36,497 nucleotides of DNA. It comes from Pseudoxanthobacter soli DSM 19599 (GTDB taxonomy: Bacteria; Pseudomonadota; Alphaproteobacteria; Rhizobiales; Segnochrobactraceae). The position numbers and the translations under genes are program-made. The stretch is taken from positions 1 to 36,497 of the forward strand of contig CAMDHY010000036.1 of NCBI GenBank assembly GCA_945898215.1, in the 5' to 3' direction. Shown one piece after another: positions 25,288-36,497 of the stretch. The notes beneath the pieces were generated by a model, which was not told where the DNA came from, did no database searches, and saw only the letters and a list, made by a program, of their open reading frames with translations. Every line of letters begins with the position of its first letter. The stretch's first letter is position 1.

Positions 25288-26814
25288 TTGACCGATTTTG
25301 CCACGCTCGGCCTGTCGCCCACCCTCCTCCAGGTGCTGGCCGCCGAGGGCTACACGACGCCGACGCCGATCCAGGCGCAGGCCATCCCCCATCTCCTCAC
25401 CGGCCGCGATCTCCTGGGCATCGCCCAGACGGGCACCGGCAAGACCGCCGCCTTCGCCCTGCCGATCCTGCAGCGCCTCGCCGCCAACCCGCGCAAGCCG
25501 TCCCGCGGCACCTGCCGCGTGCTGGTGCTTTCCCCGACGCGCGAACTCGCCAGCCAGATCGCCGAGAGCTTCCGCACCTATGCCGGCACGATGCCGCTCG
25601 GCGTCGCGGTGATCTTCGGCGGCGTCGGCTACAAGCCGCAGACCGACCGTCTCGCCCGCGGCGTCGACGTCCTCGTCGCCACCCCCGGCCGCCTCATCGA
25701 CCACCTCGACCAGCGCACCCTCGACCTTTCCAAGACCGAGGTTCTGGTGCTCGACGAGGCGGATCGCATGCTCGACATGGGCTTCATCCGCGACATCCGG
25801 AAGATCACGGCGAAGCTGCCGAAGGAGCGCCACAGCCTGTTCTTCTCGGCGACGATGCCGAGCGAGGTGAGCGGGCTCGTCGCCGACCTGCTGCACGATC
25901 CCGTGCGCGTCGAGGTGACGCCGGTCTCCACCACCGCCGAGCGCATCGCCCAGCGCGTGATCTTCGTCGAGACCGGCCGCAAGCGCGCCCTCCTCGGCGA
26001 CATCATCCGCGAGGAGAAGCCGGCCCGCACGCTCGTCTTCACCCGCACCAAGCACGGCGCCGACAAGGTCGTCAAAAGCCTGGAGCAGGAAGGCATCGCC
26101 TCGGTCGCCATCCACGGCAACAAGAGCCAGAACCAGCGCGAGAAGGCTCTCGAGAGCTTCCGCTCCGGCCAGGCGCCGATCCTGATCGCCACCGACATCG
26201 CCGCCCGCGGCATCGACGTCGACGGCATCACCCACGTCATCAACTTCGATCTGCCGAACATCCCGGAGTCCTACGTCCACCGCATCGGCCGCACCGCGCG
26301 CGCCGGCGCCGAGGGCGTGGCGATCTCCTTCTGCGATGCCGAGGAGCGGGCGTTCCTGCGCGACATCGAGAAGCTGACGCGCCAGCAGATCCCGGCGACC
26401 GACCGGCGCATCGCCGGCGGCGAGTCTCTCGAGACCCGCGAGGCGACCGAGACCAACGGCCGCCGTGGCGGTGGCCAGCGTGGCGGCGGGCGTCCCCCGC
26501 GGGGCCGCTCCGGCCAGCGTGCCGGTGGCGGTGGCGGCGGCGGCCTGCGCAGTGACCAGCAGCAGCGCGGAGCGCCGCGGGCCGACAAGCCGCGCGACGA
26601 GCGCAGCGCCGGCGCCCCGGGTCGTCCGCGCGACGACCGCCGCGGCGGTGCGAAGCCAGCAGCCGGTGCGGGCGAAGGCCGCGGTCCGCGCAAGGGCGGC
26701 CAGCAGCCGCGCGGCCGCAGCGACGATCACCGCAGCCGTGACGGCGCCGGCGCCAGCGCCAGCGCCGAGATCGGCGGGATGTCGTTCCTGCAGGCGCCGC
26801 GCCGCGGTGGCTGA
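25288..26814 (+). CDS. rhlE: DEAD-box RNA helicase, RhlE-like
   Basis: The 508-residue ATP-dependent RNA helicase has the Q motif (GYTTPTPIQ), Walker A AQTGTGKT (46-53), DEAD (156-159), SAT (187-189) and the motif VI region [10 protein letters not shown]. Residues from about 389 to the end are a disordered Arg/Gly-rich RGG tail that binds RNA. Such helicases remodel ribosome precursors and mRNA, and often matter in cold or degradosome function. The TTG at 25288 is preferred: it has GAGAAGAG upstream and gives [10 protein letters not shown], the usual family start. The alternative GTG at 25249 lies inside a leader hairpin and has no ribosome binding site. A strong terminator follows the gene. 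Confidence 0.93.
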   Translation: MTDFATLGLSPTLLQVLAAEGYTTPTPIQAQAIPHLLTGRDLLGIAQTGTGKTAAFALPILQRLAANPRKPSRGTCRVLVLSPTRELASQIAESFRTYAGTMPLGVAVIFGGVGYKPQTDRLARGVDVLVATPGRLIDHLDQRTLDLSKTEVLVLDEADRMLDMGFIRDIRKITAKLPKERHSLFFSATMPSEVSGLVADLLHDPVRVEVTPVSTTAERIAQRVIFVETGRKRALLGDIIREEKPARTLVFTRTKHGADKVVKSLEQEGIASVAIHGNKSQNQREKALESFRSGQAPILIATDIAARGIDVDGITHVINFDLPNIPESYVHRIGRTARAGAEGVAISFCDAEERAFLRDIEKLTRQQIPATDRRIAGGESLETREATETNGRRGGGQRGGGRPPRGRSGQRAGGGGGGGLRSDQQQRGAPRADKPRDERSAGAPGRPRDDRRGGAKPAAGAGEGRGPRKGGQQPRGRSDDHRSRDGAGASASAEIGGMSFLQAPRRGG

Positions 26815-26846
26815 CCGACCTCGATAGAGACGGATCGAAACGACGG

Positions 26847-26871
26847 ACGCCGGCCCCTGGGCCGGCGTTTT
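26847..26871 (+). terminator. Rho-independent terminator of the helicase gene
   Basis: ACGCCGGCCC (26847-26856) and GGGCCGGCGT (26859-26868) form a strong GC stem followed by TTTT (26868-26871). It lies 33 bp after the helicase stop. This is the clearest intrinsic terminator in the window. Confidence 0.85.
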
Positions 26872-26953
26872 CGTCTGCGCGACAGTGGTGCGACCTGCAG
26901 TGGTCCGCCCGGCAGACCTGTTCTGGTCGTGACGGTCGCCCGTCGGGCGCCGC

Positions 26954-28273
26954 TCAGCGCCTTTCCAGCCCGCACCACGCCGCGGTGAAGCGCGTGAGAA
27001 CCCGCGCGACCTCCATCAGGCTGTCGAGCGACACCCACTCGTCGATGCCGTGCAGGTTGCCGCCGACCGGGCCGTAGCAGGTCGCCGGCATGCCGCCGTA
27101 GAGCGCGAAGAAGCGCACGTCCGTCGTCGCCGTCGAGGCGAGCCGGGCCGGCTCCGTCCCGGTGACCGACCGATGGACGTCGGCGAGACCGGCCATGAGT
27201 TCCGAGTCCGGATCGACGATGCATCCCTCCGCCTGGAAGCCGCGCCACGTCACCTCGGCGCGAATGCCGGCGAGGCCGGCGTCCTCCGCCACCGCCCCGG
27301 TCACCGCCGCCTGCAGCGCATCGCGTACCCCCGCGAGCGACGTGCCGGGATAGAAGCCGACGCGCACCGTCATCACCGCCTCGCACGGCACCGTCGACGC
27401 CCAGTCGCCGCCGGCGATGCGGCCGAGGTTGAAGTTGACCGGATGGCGGTGGTCGGCCCACGCCGGATGCCGCGCCGCCGGCGCGTTCCACGCCGCCTCC
27501 AGGCGCTTCAGTCGCGAGAACAGCGCATAGGCCGCCTCGATGGCGTTGGCGCCGGCCGAGGTGTCGAGGACGTGCGCCGGCTTGCCGGTGAGCCGCACGC
27601 CCATCCACATGACGCCGAGCTGCGCCGTCATCAGCGACTGCTGGAACGGCTCGGGGATGATCGCCGCATCGGCGCGATAGCCGCGGGCGAGGCAGGCGAG
27701 CGCACCGTTGCCGGTGCACTCCTCCTCGATCACCGACTGCAGGATCACCGGCGCCGCCGGCGCGAACCCGAGCGCCGAAAGCGCCTCGAGCACCGTGATG
27801 TTGGCGACGAGGCCCGCCTTCATGTCGGCGCTGCCGCGGCCGTAGAGGCGGCCGTCTCGGACCGAGGCCACGAACGGCGGGCTCGCCCAGAGCTCCGCCG
27901 GACCGGGCGGCACGACGTCGATATGGCCGTTGAGGATGAGGGAGCGCCCGCCGCCCTGCCCTCGCGCCGCCGTGCCGCGTGGCGTGTGCACGCCGACGAC
28001 GTTGTCGCGCCCGGCATAGTGGTCGTGCACCGGCGGCGAGAAGCCGGGCGTGTCCGCCAGCGCCACCGGGTCGACCTCGAAGCGGTCGACGGCAAGTCCG
28101 AGGCCGGCATAGGCGTCCGCCATCAGCGCCTGCGCCTCCGCCTCGCGGCCGAGGGTGCTCGCCGCGGCGACGAGCGCCGACAGCCGCGCCACGACGCGCT
28201 CCGTGAGACCCGCGACGGCGGCGTCGAGCTCCGCCGCGAGGCCCGCGTCCAGTCCGGCCTTGTCCGTCGTCAT
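26954..28273 (-). CDS. ArgE/DapE-type M20 family metallo-deacylase
   Basis: The 439-residue amidohydrolase is of the M20 family, whose members remove acyl groups from amino acids (N-acetylornithine, succinyl-diaminopimelate and others) using two zinc ions. Metal and catalytic motifs are all present: NGHIDVVPPG, GRGSADMKAG, the EEECTGNG Glu pair, and the C-terminal GNLHGIDEWV His. The dimerisation lid domain lies between about 220 and 330. The ATG at 28273 has GGAGAA upstream; the frame extends to 28393 without family match. No arginine or lysine biosynthesis genes are adjacent, so the exact substrate is open; a catabolic N-acyl amino acid deacylase is as likely as ArgE. Confidence 0.9.
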   Translation of the reverse strand: MTTDKAGLDAGLAAELDAAVAGLTERVVARLSALVAAASTLGREAEAQALMADAYAGLGLAVDRFEVDPVALADTPGFSPPVHDHYAGRDNVVGVHTPRGTAARGQGGGRSLILNGHIDVVPPGPAELWASPPFVASVRDGRLYGRGSADMKAGLVANITVLEALSALGFAPAAPVILQSVIEEECTGNGALACLARGYRADAAIIPEPFQQSLMTAQLGVMWMGVRLTGKPAHVLDTSAGANAIEAAYALFSRLKRLEAAWNAPAARHPAWADHRHPVNFNLGRIAGGDWASTVPCEAVMTVRVGFYPGTSLAGVRDALQAAVTGAVAEDAGLAGIRAEVTWRGFQAEGCIVDPDSELMAGLADVHRSVTGTEPARLASTATTDVRFFALYGGMPATCYGPVGGNLHGIDEWVSLDSLMEVARVLTRFTAAWCGLERR

Positions 28274-28471
28274 CGTGTTCTCCACACCCGCCCGCACCCC
28301 GGCGGTGCTGCTCTCGACCCGCGGGAATACCCCCTCTGGATACCCCTCGTCGGCACGACGGGGAAGCGCCGCCGGCGGCCGGCGGCGGGGCACGCTGCGA
28401 GACTGGCGCCGTGGCGGCCCCTGGATGTTCGCCCGTAGCCGGCGCCGGTCGCCCGCCCGCGCAATGCCGGC

Positions 28472-28500
28472 TTGCCGCCGGGGTGGCGGTCCGATAGGAG
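28472..28500 (+). promoter_or_regulatory. Possible tRNA-Pro promoter
   Basis: TTGCCG (28472-28477) is a fair -35 box, with GATAGG (28493-28498, 15-bp spacing) or TAGGAG (28495-28500, 17-bp spacing) as a weak -10. It ends 10 bp before the mature tRNA. The match is modest. Confidence 0.3.
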
Positions 28501-28510
28501 TGTCGCCGTT

Positions 28511-28587
28511 CGGAGTGTAGCGCAGCCTGGTAGCGCACCTGACTGGGGGTCAGGGGGTCGTCGGTTCGAATCCGGCCACTCCGACCA
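28511..28587 (+). tRNA. tRNA-Pro (anticodon GGG)
   Basis: The 77-base sequence folds as a complete cloverleaf. The acceptor stem CGGAGTG pairs with CACTCCG and the CCA end is encoded. The D-loop is AGCCTGGTAGC, the anticodon stem is CCTGA/TCAGG with loop CTGGGGG (anticodon GGG), and the T-arm contains GGTTCGAATCC. It reads CCC codons (and CCU by wobble), the frequent proline codons of a GC-rich genome. No integrase or att duplication is seen beside it. Confidence 0.97.
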
Positions 28588-28824
28588 TCGTCCCCTCCTC
28601 ACCGCGACGCAGCGACGGCCGGATCGGTTCGGCAGCCGCCGGCGGCTCGACGCGCCTATAGCGATCACCAGCGGCGAGATCCGCCACCCGGAACGCCAGC
28701 CCGAACGCTGGTCGGCCGGGATCGGGCGCCCCGGCGATTTGCGGGGCCGGGCAGGAACCAACACCCGATCTGGCCTGTTCTGGGGTGTGCGGCGACGTTT
28801 GGGGGCCGCGAGGGCGGCGCGCAG

Positions 28825-30807
28825 ATGGTGATCCCGACGAACGGCCGGTCGACCGAGCCGGAGCCTCGCGGCGGCCCCGGCGCCGACCGCGCCGCCATCG
28901 CCTCGTCGGCGCTGGGCGGCGCGAAGCCGCTCGGCATCATCGCCGTGGTCGCGGCGCTCTATTTCGGGCGCGACATCCTGCTGCCGCTGGCGGTCGCCGT
29001 GCTGCTGACGTTCGCGCTCGCGCCGGTAGTCGCCTGGTTGCGGAAGCTGCACGTCCCGCGGGTCGTCGCCGTGATCGCGGTGGTCGTCGCCGCCTTCGCC
29101 GCCATCATCCTGTTCGGCGCCGTCGTCGCCGGCCAGCTCAGCAGCCTCGCGCAGAACCTGCCGCAGTATCAGAACAACATCGCGACGAAGGTCCAGACGA
29201 TCCGGGACGCCGACCTCGGCGAGAGCATCTTCGACAAGGTGTCGGTGCTGCTCGAGCGGCTCGGTCGCGAGATCGAGGCGGACGATCAGACCACCGCGCC
29301 CGGCGAGACCGCGACCGAGCGCGATACCGTGCGCCCGCTGCCGGTCCGCATCATCGAGCCGTCGGCACAGCCGCTGCAGGTGCTGCAGACGCTCGTCGGG
29401 CCACTGATCGAGCCCCTCGCCACCGGCGGCATCATCGTCGTCGTGGTGATCTTCATGCTGATGAAGCGGGAGGACCTGCGCGACCGCTTCATCCGCCTCG
29501 TCGGCGCCGGCGACCTGCACCGCACCACGGCCGCCATCCAGGACGCCGGCCGGCGCGTCGGCCAGTACCTCTTGATGCAGCTCGTGGTGAACGTCACCTA
29601 CGCGATCCCGGTCGGCATCGGGCTGTGGCTGATCGGCGTGCCGAACGCCCCGCTCTGGGGGCTGCTCGCCCTCGTGCTGCGCTTCGTCCCCTACATCGGG
29701 CCGGTGATCGCGACGATCTTCCCGCTGGCGCTGGCGCTCGCGGTCGACCCCGGCTGGACGATGCTGCTCTGGACCGCGGCGCTGTTCATCGTGCTCGAAC
29801 TCGTCAGCAACAACGTCGTCGAGCCCTGGCTCTACGGCTCGCGGACCGGGCTGTCGGCGCTGGCGATCATCGTCTCGGCGATCTTCTGGACGTGGCTGTG
29901 GGGACCGCTCGGCCTGCTCCTGTCGACGCCGCTGACGGTCTGTCTGGTGGTGCTCGGGCGGCATGTCCCGCAGTTCGAGTTCCTCGACGTGCTGCTCGGC
30001 AACGAGCCGGTGCTGGAGCCGCACCAGCAACTCTACCAACGCCTGCTGGCCGGCGACCCGGACGAGGCGACCGACCGCGCGGAAGCGTTCCTGGTGGACC
30101 AACCGCTCGCCACCTTCTACGCGACCGTCGCCATCCCGGCGCTGGCGCTGGGCGAGAGCGACCGGTCGCGGGGCGTCTTGACCGACGAGCGCCGGCAACG
30201 CGTGGCCGAATGCGCGGCGGACCTCGTCGACAATCTCGAGGACTACGCCGTCGCCGACGTCGGCGAGGCGGCGGTGGCGGCGCCCGGCGAAACGCCCGCA
30301 GCCGTGGCCGAGGGCGACGCGGCCACCGATGCGCCCCCTGCGCGCCGGCGCGGAGAGGGTGTCTCGGTGCTGTGTGCCGGGGGCCGGGGTGACCTCGACG
30401 ACGCCGCCTCCCTCATGCTCGGCCAGGTGTTGGCGGCGGAGGGCGCGAGCGTGCGCACCGTCGCCTACCGCGCCCTCGAGAGCGCCCGCCTCGGCGGCCT
30501 CGATCTCGACTTCATCGACTGCGTCGTCATCGGCTTCCTCAACGCGTCGTCGGACACGCATGCGCGCTACACGGTGCGCCGCCTCAAGCGGGCGCGCCGC
30601 TCGCTGCGTGTCGGCGTGGTGTTCTGGACGAGCCCCGACGACGCCATCGCGGACGTCAAGCGGGGCGCCGCGATCGGCTGCGACTTTGTCGCGCATTCGG
30701 TCGCCGACGCCGTCGTCGGCGCGCTCGCGAGCGGGCCGGCCCCGTCGGTCGCGCCGGTGCCCGACGGCGAAGCGTCGGGAGGTCGCCGGCCGGCGATGGC
30801 CGTCTAA
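28825..30807 (+). CDS. AI-2E family transporter with C-terminal cytoplasmic domain
   Basis: The 660-residue membrane protein belongs to the AI-2E/PerM family. Helices lie near residues 38-72, 80-105, 198-214, 246-271, 276-308, 313-335 and 345-380. The family motifs are LRFVPYIGPVIATIFP and the SNNVVEPWLYGSRTGLS segment. Despite the name, most members are not proven autoinducer exporters; some move ions or other small molecules. Residues 390-510 are helical and acidic. Residues about 510-640 (VSVLCAGGRGDLDDAAS onward) look like a Rossmann or B12-binding-like domain, an extension that I recall in rhizobial members. The ATG at 28825 is used. The gene starts 237 bp after tRNA-Pro. Confidence 0.9.
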   Translation: MVIPTNGRSTEPEPRGGPGADRAAIASSALGGAKPLGIIAVVAALYFGRDILLPLAVAVLLTFALAPVVAWLRKLHVPRVVAVIAVVVAAFAAIILFGAVVAGQLSSLAQNLPQYQNNIATKVQTIRDADLGESIFDKVSVLLERLGREIEADDQTTAPGETATERDTVRPLPVRIIEPSAQPLQVLQTLVGPLIEPLATGGIIVVVVIFMLMKREDLRDRFIRLVGAGDLHRTTAAIQDAGRRVGQYLLMQLVVNVTYAIPVGIGLWLIGVPNAPLWGLLALVLRFVPYIGPVIATIFPLALALAVDPGWTMLLWTAALFIVLELVSNNVVEPWLYGSRTGLSALAIIVSAIFWTWLWGPLGLLLSTPLTVCLVVLGRHVPQFEFLDVLLGNEPVLEPHQQLYQRLLAGDPDEATDRAEAFLVDQPLATFYATVAIPALALGESDRSRGVLTDERRQRVAECAADLVDNLEDYAVADVGEAAVAAPGETPAAVAEGDAATDAPPARRRGEGVSVLCAGGRGDLDDAASLMLGQVLAAEGASVRTVAYRALESARLGGLDLDFIDCVVIGFLNASSDTHARYTVRRLKRARRSLRVGVVFWTSPDDAIADVKRGAAIGCDFVAHSVADAVVGALASGPAPSVAPVPDGEASGGRRPAMAV

Positions 30808-30851
30808 GGGCCGCCAAGACGGCGCGGCGCGGCCTCCGACCGGCCCCTGGC

Positions 30852-31580
30852 TCAGGCGATCTGGCGCGACGTCTCGCGCACCTTGCGGGCGGCGGCGTCG
30901 ATCTGCTGCGTCGAGGCGGCGACGGCGGTGAGGTTCTGCATCACGGTCTCGACGCCGTCGGCGGCCGACTGCATGTTGTGCGAGACGCCCTGGGTGACGC
31001 GCGCCTGGTTCTCGACGGCGGTGGCGATGCCGCCGGAGATGGCGTTGATCTGATCGATCCGCTGCGAGATCTCCGCCAGCGCCCCGACGGCCTCGCCGGT
31101 CGCCCCCTGGACGGCGGCGATCTGGGCGCCGATCTCGCCGGTCGCCGTCGCCGTCTGGGTGGCGAGGCTCTTCACCTCGGTGGCGACGACGGAGAAGCCG
31201 CGGCCGGCCTCGCCGGCACGCGCCGCCTCGATGGCGGCGTTGAGGGCGAGCAGGTTCGTCTGCGAGGCGATGCTCTCGATCAGCCCGAGGATCGTCCCGA
31301 TCGTGCGCGCCGCGTCGGCCAGCCCGGTGACGATCGCACTGGTGTGCTCGCCGGCGGCGACTGCCTCGCGCGTCACCGCCAGGGCGCGGCCGACCTGGCC
31401 GCGAATCTCCTCGACGGACACGGCGAGCTGTTCGGCGCCGGCCGCGACGGCCCGGACGTCCGCGAAGGCGCGGCTGGAGGCGCCGGCGGCGTCGGCGGCC
31501 TGGCGGTTGGTGTCGGTGATCTCCTGCGAGATGTCGCCGAGGTCGGCATCGATGGTCTGCTGGATCGCCGCCCGCCGCAT
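30852..31580 (-). CDS. Methyl-accepting signalling domain fragment of the frameshifted chemoreceptor
   Basis: If translated separately, this part could start at ATG 31580 and give 242 residues comprising the four-helix signalling bundle with the CheA/CheW-contacting hairpin (about [16 protein letters not shown]). Without the PAS domain it would have no sensory input. I see no good ribosome binding site before 31580, so separate expression is doubtful. Confidence 0.5.
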   Translation of the reverse strand: MRRAAIQQTIDADLGDISQEITDTNRQAADAAGASSRAFADVRAVAAGAEQLAVSVEEIRGQVGRALAVTREAVAAGEHTSAIVTGLADAARTIGTILGLIESIASQTNLLALNAAIEAARAGEAGRGFSVVATEVKSLATQTATATGEIGAQIAAVQGATGEAVGALAEISQRIDQINAISGGIATAVENQARVTQGVSHNMQSAADGVETVMQNLTAVAASTQQIDAAARKVRETSRQIA

Positions 31581-31659
31581 CCGGTCGGAGACGTAGGCGG
31601 TGATGTCGGTGGCGAACTTGACGACCTTGGTGACGCGCCCGCCAGCAAGGATCGGAATG

Positions 31660-32001
31660 TTAGCTCGCCTGGATCCAGACCTCTTTCCCGCCCTTGGCGA
31701 CGCGGAGGAACTCCGCCGAGCGATACTCGCCGCGGGCGAGGGCGCCCCAGAACTCACCATAGGCCGGGGCGTCGCTCTCCTCTTTCGTGACGAACTGCCG
31801 GTGGTGGCGGCCGACGATCTCCGCAAGGTCGTAGCCCATGAGGCCGAGGAAGTTGGCATTGGCGGCCCGGACAGTGCCGCCGACGTCGAACTCGATGATG
31901 GCGAGCGAGCGCCCCAGCGCCTCGACCATCCGCTTCGCGTCGCGGCAGTTGCCTGAACCGAACATGTCGCCCGTCTGTCCTCGAACCTCTGTCTCGGACA
32001 C
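31660..32001 (-). CDS. PAS domain fragment of the frameshifted chemoreceptor
   Basis: The 113-residue frame begins at GTG 32001; an ATG at 31965 is an alternative start. It covers the PAS domain up to its penultimate strand ([17 protein letters not shown], then [16 protein letters not shown]). It ends abruptly at a TAA exactly where the next frame carries on the same domain. On its own it would be an incomplete PAS domain. Confidence 0.6.
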   Translation of the reverse strand: MSETEVRGQTGDMFGSGNCRDAKRMVEALGRSLAIIEFDVGGTVRAANANFLGLMGYDLAEIVGRHHRQFVTKEESDAPAYGEFWGALARGEYRSAEFLRVAKGGKEVWIQAS

Positions 32002-32100
32002 TGTTCACCGCCGGGGCTTGCGCGGCGCTGACCTCGCCTGGCGGACTCAAGAAAGACGGGGGCGGCGACGGCCACCCCCGGCTCATGGTCTCGGGCGGAC

Positions 32101-32131
32101 CGCCGCCGCCGATCGGCGACCGGCGGCGGCG
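32101..32131. terminator. Strong GC hairpin downstream of katG
   Basis: CGCCGCCGCCG (32101-32111) and CGGCGGCGGCG (32121-32131) form a perfect 11-bp stem with a 9-base loop, 15 bp after the katG stop. No U-tract follows. It may end or protect the katG transcript. Confidence 0.4.
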
Positions 32132-32146
32132 AACGATGCGTCGGGC

Positions 32147-35428
<3,282 letters not shown>

Positions 35429-35459
35429 CCTGTCCGCAGCGGTGGACGGCCGGCCGGCG

Positions 35460-36293
35460 CTAGGTCGGCCCCGTCTCCGCCGCCCGCGCCGCCCGCCGCG
35501 CCTTCAGCTTCTCGGCACCGATCGCGCCGTTGCGCTCGACCATGGCGACGAGCGCCGGCGGGCTGGTGCCGAGGCGGCGCACCACCTTGCCGCGCTCGGG
35601 CGGCAGGTAGACCTCCACCGACTGCTTGCGGATCGCCGCGACGATGGCGGTGCCGACGGCGTCGGCCGTCATCGGCGTGCCGGCGAAGGCGAGCGCCAGG
35701 GCGTCGTCCTCGGCCTCCTTGTCGAGCATCGGCGTCTCTGTCGCCGTCGGATAGACGATGGTGAAGGCCACTGGCCCGCCGCGCTCCTCGAGCGCAAGCG
35801 CGTGATGGAAGGCGCGGAGCGCGTGCTTCGCCGCGGCGTAGGTGGCGAGACCGGGGAACGGGATGAACGCGGTCATGCTGGAGACGTTGACGATGTGGCC
35901 GGAGCCCTGCGCCTTGAAGCGCGGCAGCACCGCCAGCATGCCGGCGACGGCGCCCAGGAAGTTCGTCGTCATCGTCTGCGCGTGGCGCTCGAGCGGCACG
36001 TCGCGCACGTAGCCGGTATGGACGATCGCGGCGTTGTTGACGAGCACGTCGAGGCGGCCGTGGCGGGCGACGACCGCGTCGAGCACGCCCGCCCAGTCCG
36101 CCTCCTCGCGGATGTCGAGGCGGACGGCGATCGCACCCTCGCCGAGGGAGCCTGCGACGCTCTCGGCGCCCGCGACGTCGATGTCGGCGACGACGACACG
36201 GTGGCCCGCCGCCACGGCCGCCTGCGCCGTCGCCGCGCCGATGCCGCTCGCGGCCCCCGTGATCAGGATGACCTTGCTCTTCGCCGCCTTCAT
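35460..36293 (-). CDS. SDR family NAD(P)-dependent oxidoreductase
   Basis: The 277-residue short-chain dehydrogenase has the nucleotide-binding TGAASGIG (12-19), an Asp after beta-2 in VVADID (37-39) suggesting NAD preference, NNAA (86-89), Asn111, catalytic Ser138 or Ser139, and Tyr152-x3-Lys156. The substrate is not evident from sequence. The C-terminus (PPALVAMVERNGAIGAEKL) is extended and basic, as in membrane-associated SDRs acting on lipid or retinoid-like molecules. The ATG at 36293 follows GAGGGCG. It converges on oxyR with a 31-bp gap. Confidence 0.9.
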   Translation of the reverse strand: MKAAKSKVILITGAASGIGAATAQAAVAAGHRVVVADIDVAGAESVAGSLGEGAIAVRLDIREEADWAGVLDAVVARHGRLDVLVNNAAIVHTGYVRDVPLERHAQTMTTNFLGAVAGMLAVLPRFKAQGSGHIVNVSSMTAFIPFPGLATYAAAKHALRAFHHALALEERGGPVAFTIVYPTATETPMLDKEAEDDALALAFAGTPMTADAVGTAIVAAIRKQSVEVYLPPERGKVVRRLGTSPPALVAMVERNGAIGAEKLKARRAARAAETGPT

Positions 36294-36386
36294 GTCGCCC
36301 TCGCCTGGGTGGTCTGAACCGGCGCGGACTCGGCCACGCGCCGGCAACCTGGAAAACGAACGGCGCGGACCGACCCGCGCAGGCCG

Positions 36387-36497
36387 TCAGAAGTAGGTGC
36401 GGATGGCGCCGACGATGTCGTAGGCCTCGTCGACGAGGTAGAGGGCCCGCCACTTGTCGAAGGTGAGACAGGGGTGGGAGACGCCGAAGGCGACGAG
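36387..36497 (-). CDS. DSD1/D-threonine aldolase-like PLP enzyme, C-terminal end (partial)
   Basis: Only the last 36 codons lie in the window; the gene continues beyond 36497. The fragment contains SHPCLTFDKW, the conserved C-terminal motif of the fold-type III PLP family of D-serine dehydratase and D-threonine aldolase. In D-serine dehydratase the His and Cys of HPC bind the catalytic zinc. The Cys favours the dehydratase/amino-acid deaminase branch over aldolases, which usually have Asp there. It ends with AIRTYF and TGA at 36387. It lies upstream of the SDR gene on the same strand, about 93 bp apart, so the two may be co-transcribed. Confidence 0.75.
   Translation of the reverse strand, partial: LVAFGVSHPCLTFDKWRALYLVDEAYDIVGAIRTYF

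Larger units (their letters stand above)
30852..32001 (-). pseudogene. PAS-domain methyl-accepting chemotaxis protein, frameshifted
   Basis: Two adjacent frames together encode a soluble PAS chemoreceptor of a type common in Rhizobiales. The PAS half (from GTG 32001 or ATG 31965) reads through [11 protein letters not shown] and stops at TAA 31660-31662. The other frame resumes at the same spot with [21 protein letters not shown], which is the normal continuation of this PAS strand (family pattern WIQASYNPIL). A single indel (net +1 against YNPIL, or -2 against YNIPIL) explains it. The signalling half is intact, including the conserved hairpin [20 protein letters not shown] and the flanking methylation helices. 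No membrane segment is present. The gene may be inactive, may be a sequencing error, or, less likely, may use recoding. Confidence 0.8.

Noticed and set aside
28511-28587. tRNA-Pro as an integration site for a mobile element
   Set aside because: No integrase, no direct repeat of the tRNA 3' end nearby, and flanking genes are ordinary chromosomal ones.
31655-31670. Programmed +1 frameshift in the chemoreceptor
   Set aside because: The stop is followed by C as in prfB, but there is no slippery codon and no Shine-Dalgarno-like stimulator directly upstream, so an indel or sequencing error is preferred.

Overview
The window is a very GC-rich, gene-dense stretch of chromosome from an alphaproteobacterium, most likely a member of the Hyphomicrobiales (Rhizobiales). 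This rests on the imuA-imuB-dnaE2 mutasome cassette with an alphaproteobacterial SOS box (GTTC-N7-GTTC), an HWE/HisKA_2-type histidine kinase, a soluble PAS chemoreceptor, an AI-2E family permease with a C-terminal extension of a kind I associate with this group, and short intergenic palindromes of a rhizobial type. The genus cannot be fixed by eye. There is no rRNA, CRISPR, transposase, integrase or phage gene. One tRNA (Pro, GGG) is present. Most long antisense reading frames are shadows of the high third-position GC.

Layout. 33-2107 (minus): an exported protein of unknown function and an orphan GAF/HisKA_2 sensor kinase. 2241-8406 (minus): dnaE2, imuB and imuA, the SOS mutagenesis operon, with a LexA box directly at its 5' end. 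8407-8872: a divergent intergenic region holding a heptamer array able to form a G-quadruplex, two inverted copies of a two-hairpin repeat, and a classical MerR promoter with a 19-bp spacer. 8891-10379 (plus): a MerR regulator, a carboxymuconolactone decarboxylase-like protein and a hicA-hicB toxin-antitoxin pair with its own promoter. 10431-13534 (minus): a GFA-type zinc protein, a YqhA/UPF0114 membrane protein, an agmatinase-family ureohydrolase and the biotin transporter BioY. 13767-17671: an alpha/beta hydrolase, a trans-aconitate methyltransferase-like protein, a small exported protein and the ribosome-associated ABC-F protein EttA. 17828-18591 (plus): a Phd-PIN toxin-antitoxin operon with promoter and operator.

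18623-24973 is the most unusual part. A PAPS-dependent sulfotransferase-like gene diverges from a 1001-codon gene that joins a complete FUSC-family membrane transporter to a signal-peptide-like segment and a GH114 (endo-alpha-1,4-polygalactosaminidase-like) glycosidase domain. This gene converges on a PAS-PAS-PAS-GGDEF-EAL cyclic-di-GMP enzyme across three 31-bp hairpin repeats. A link to sulfated or galactosamine-containing surface polysaccharide and biofilm control is a reasonable inference, not a demonstrated fact.

25288-36497: an RhlE-like DEAD-box helicase with an RGG-rich tail and a clear terminator, an ArgE/DapE-type M20 deacylase, tRNA-Pro, the AI-2E family permease, a chemoreceptor gene broken by a frameshift between its PAS and signalling domains, the divergent katG-oxyR peroxide-defence pair, an SDR oxidoreductase, and the 3' end of a DSD1/D-threonine aldolase-like PLP enzyme cut by the window edge. 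Functional themes are stress and DNA damage (imuABC, katG/oxyR, hicAB, phd-PIN, ettA, helicase) and signalling (sensor kinase, c-di-GMP enzyme, chemoreceptor).
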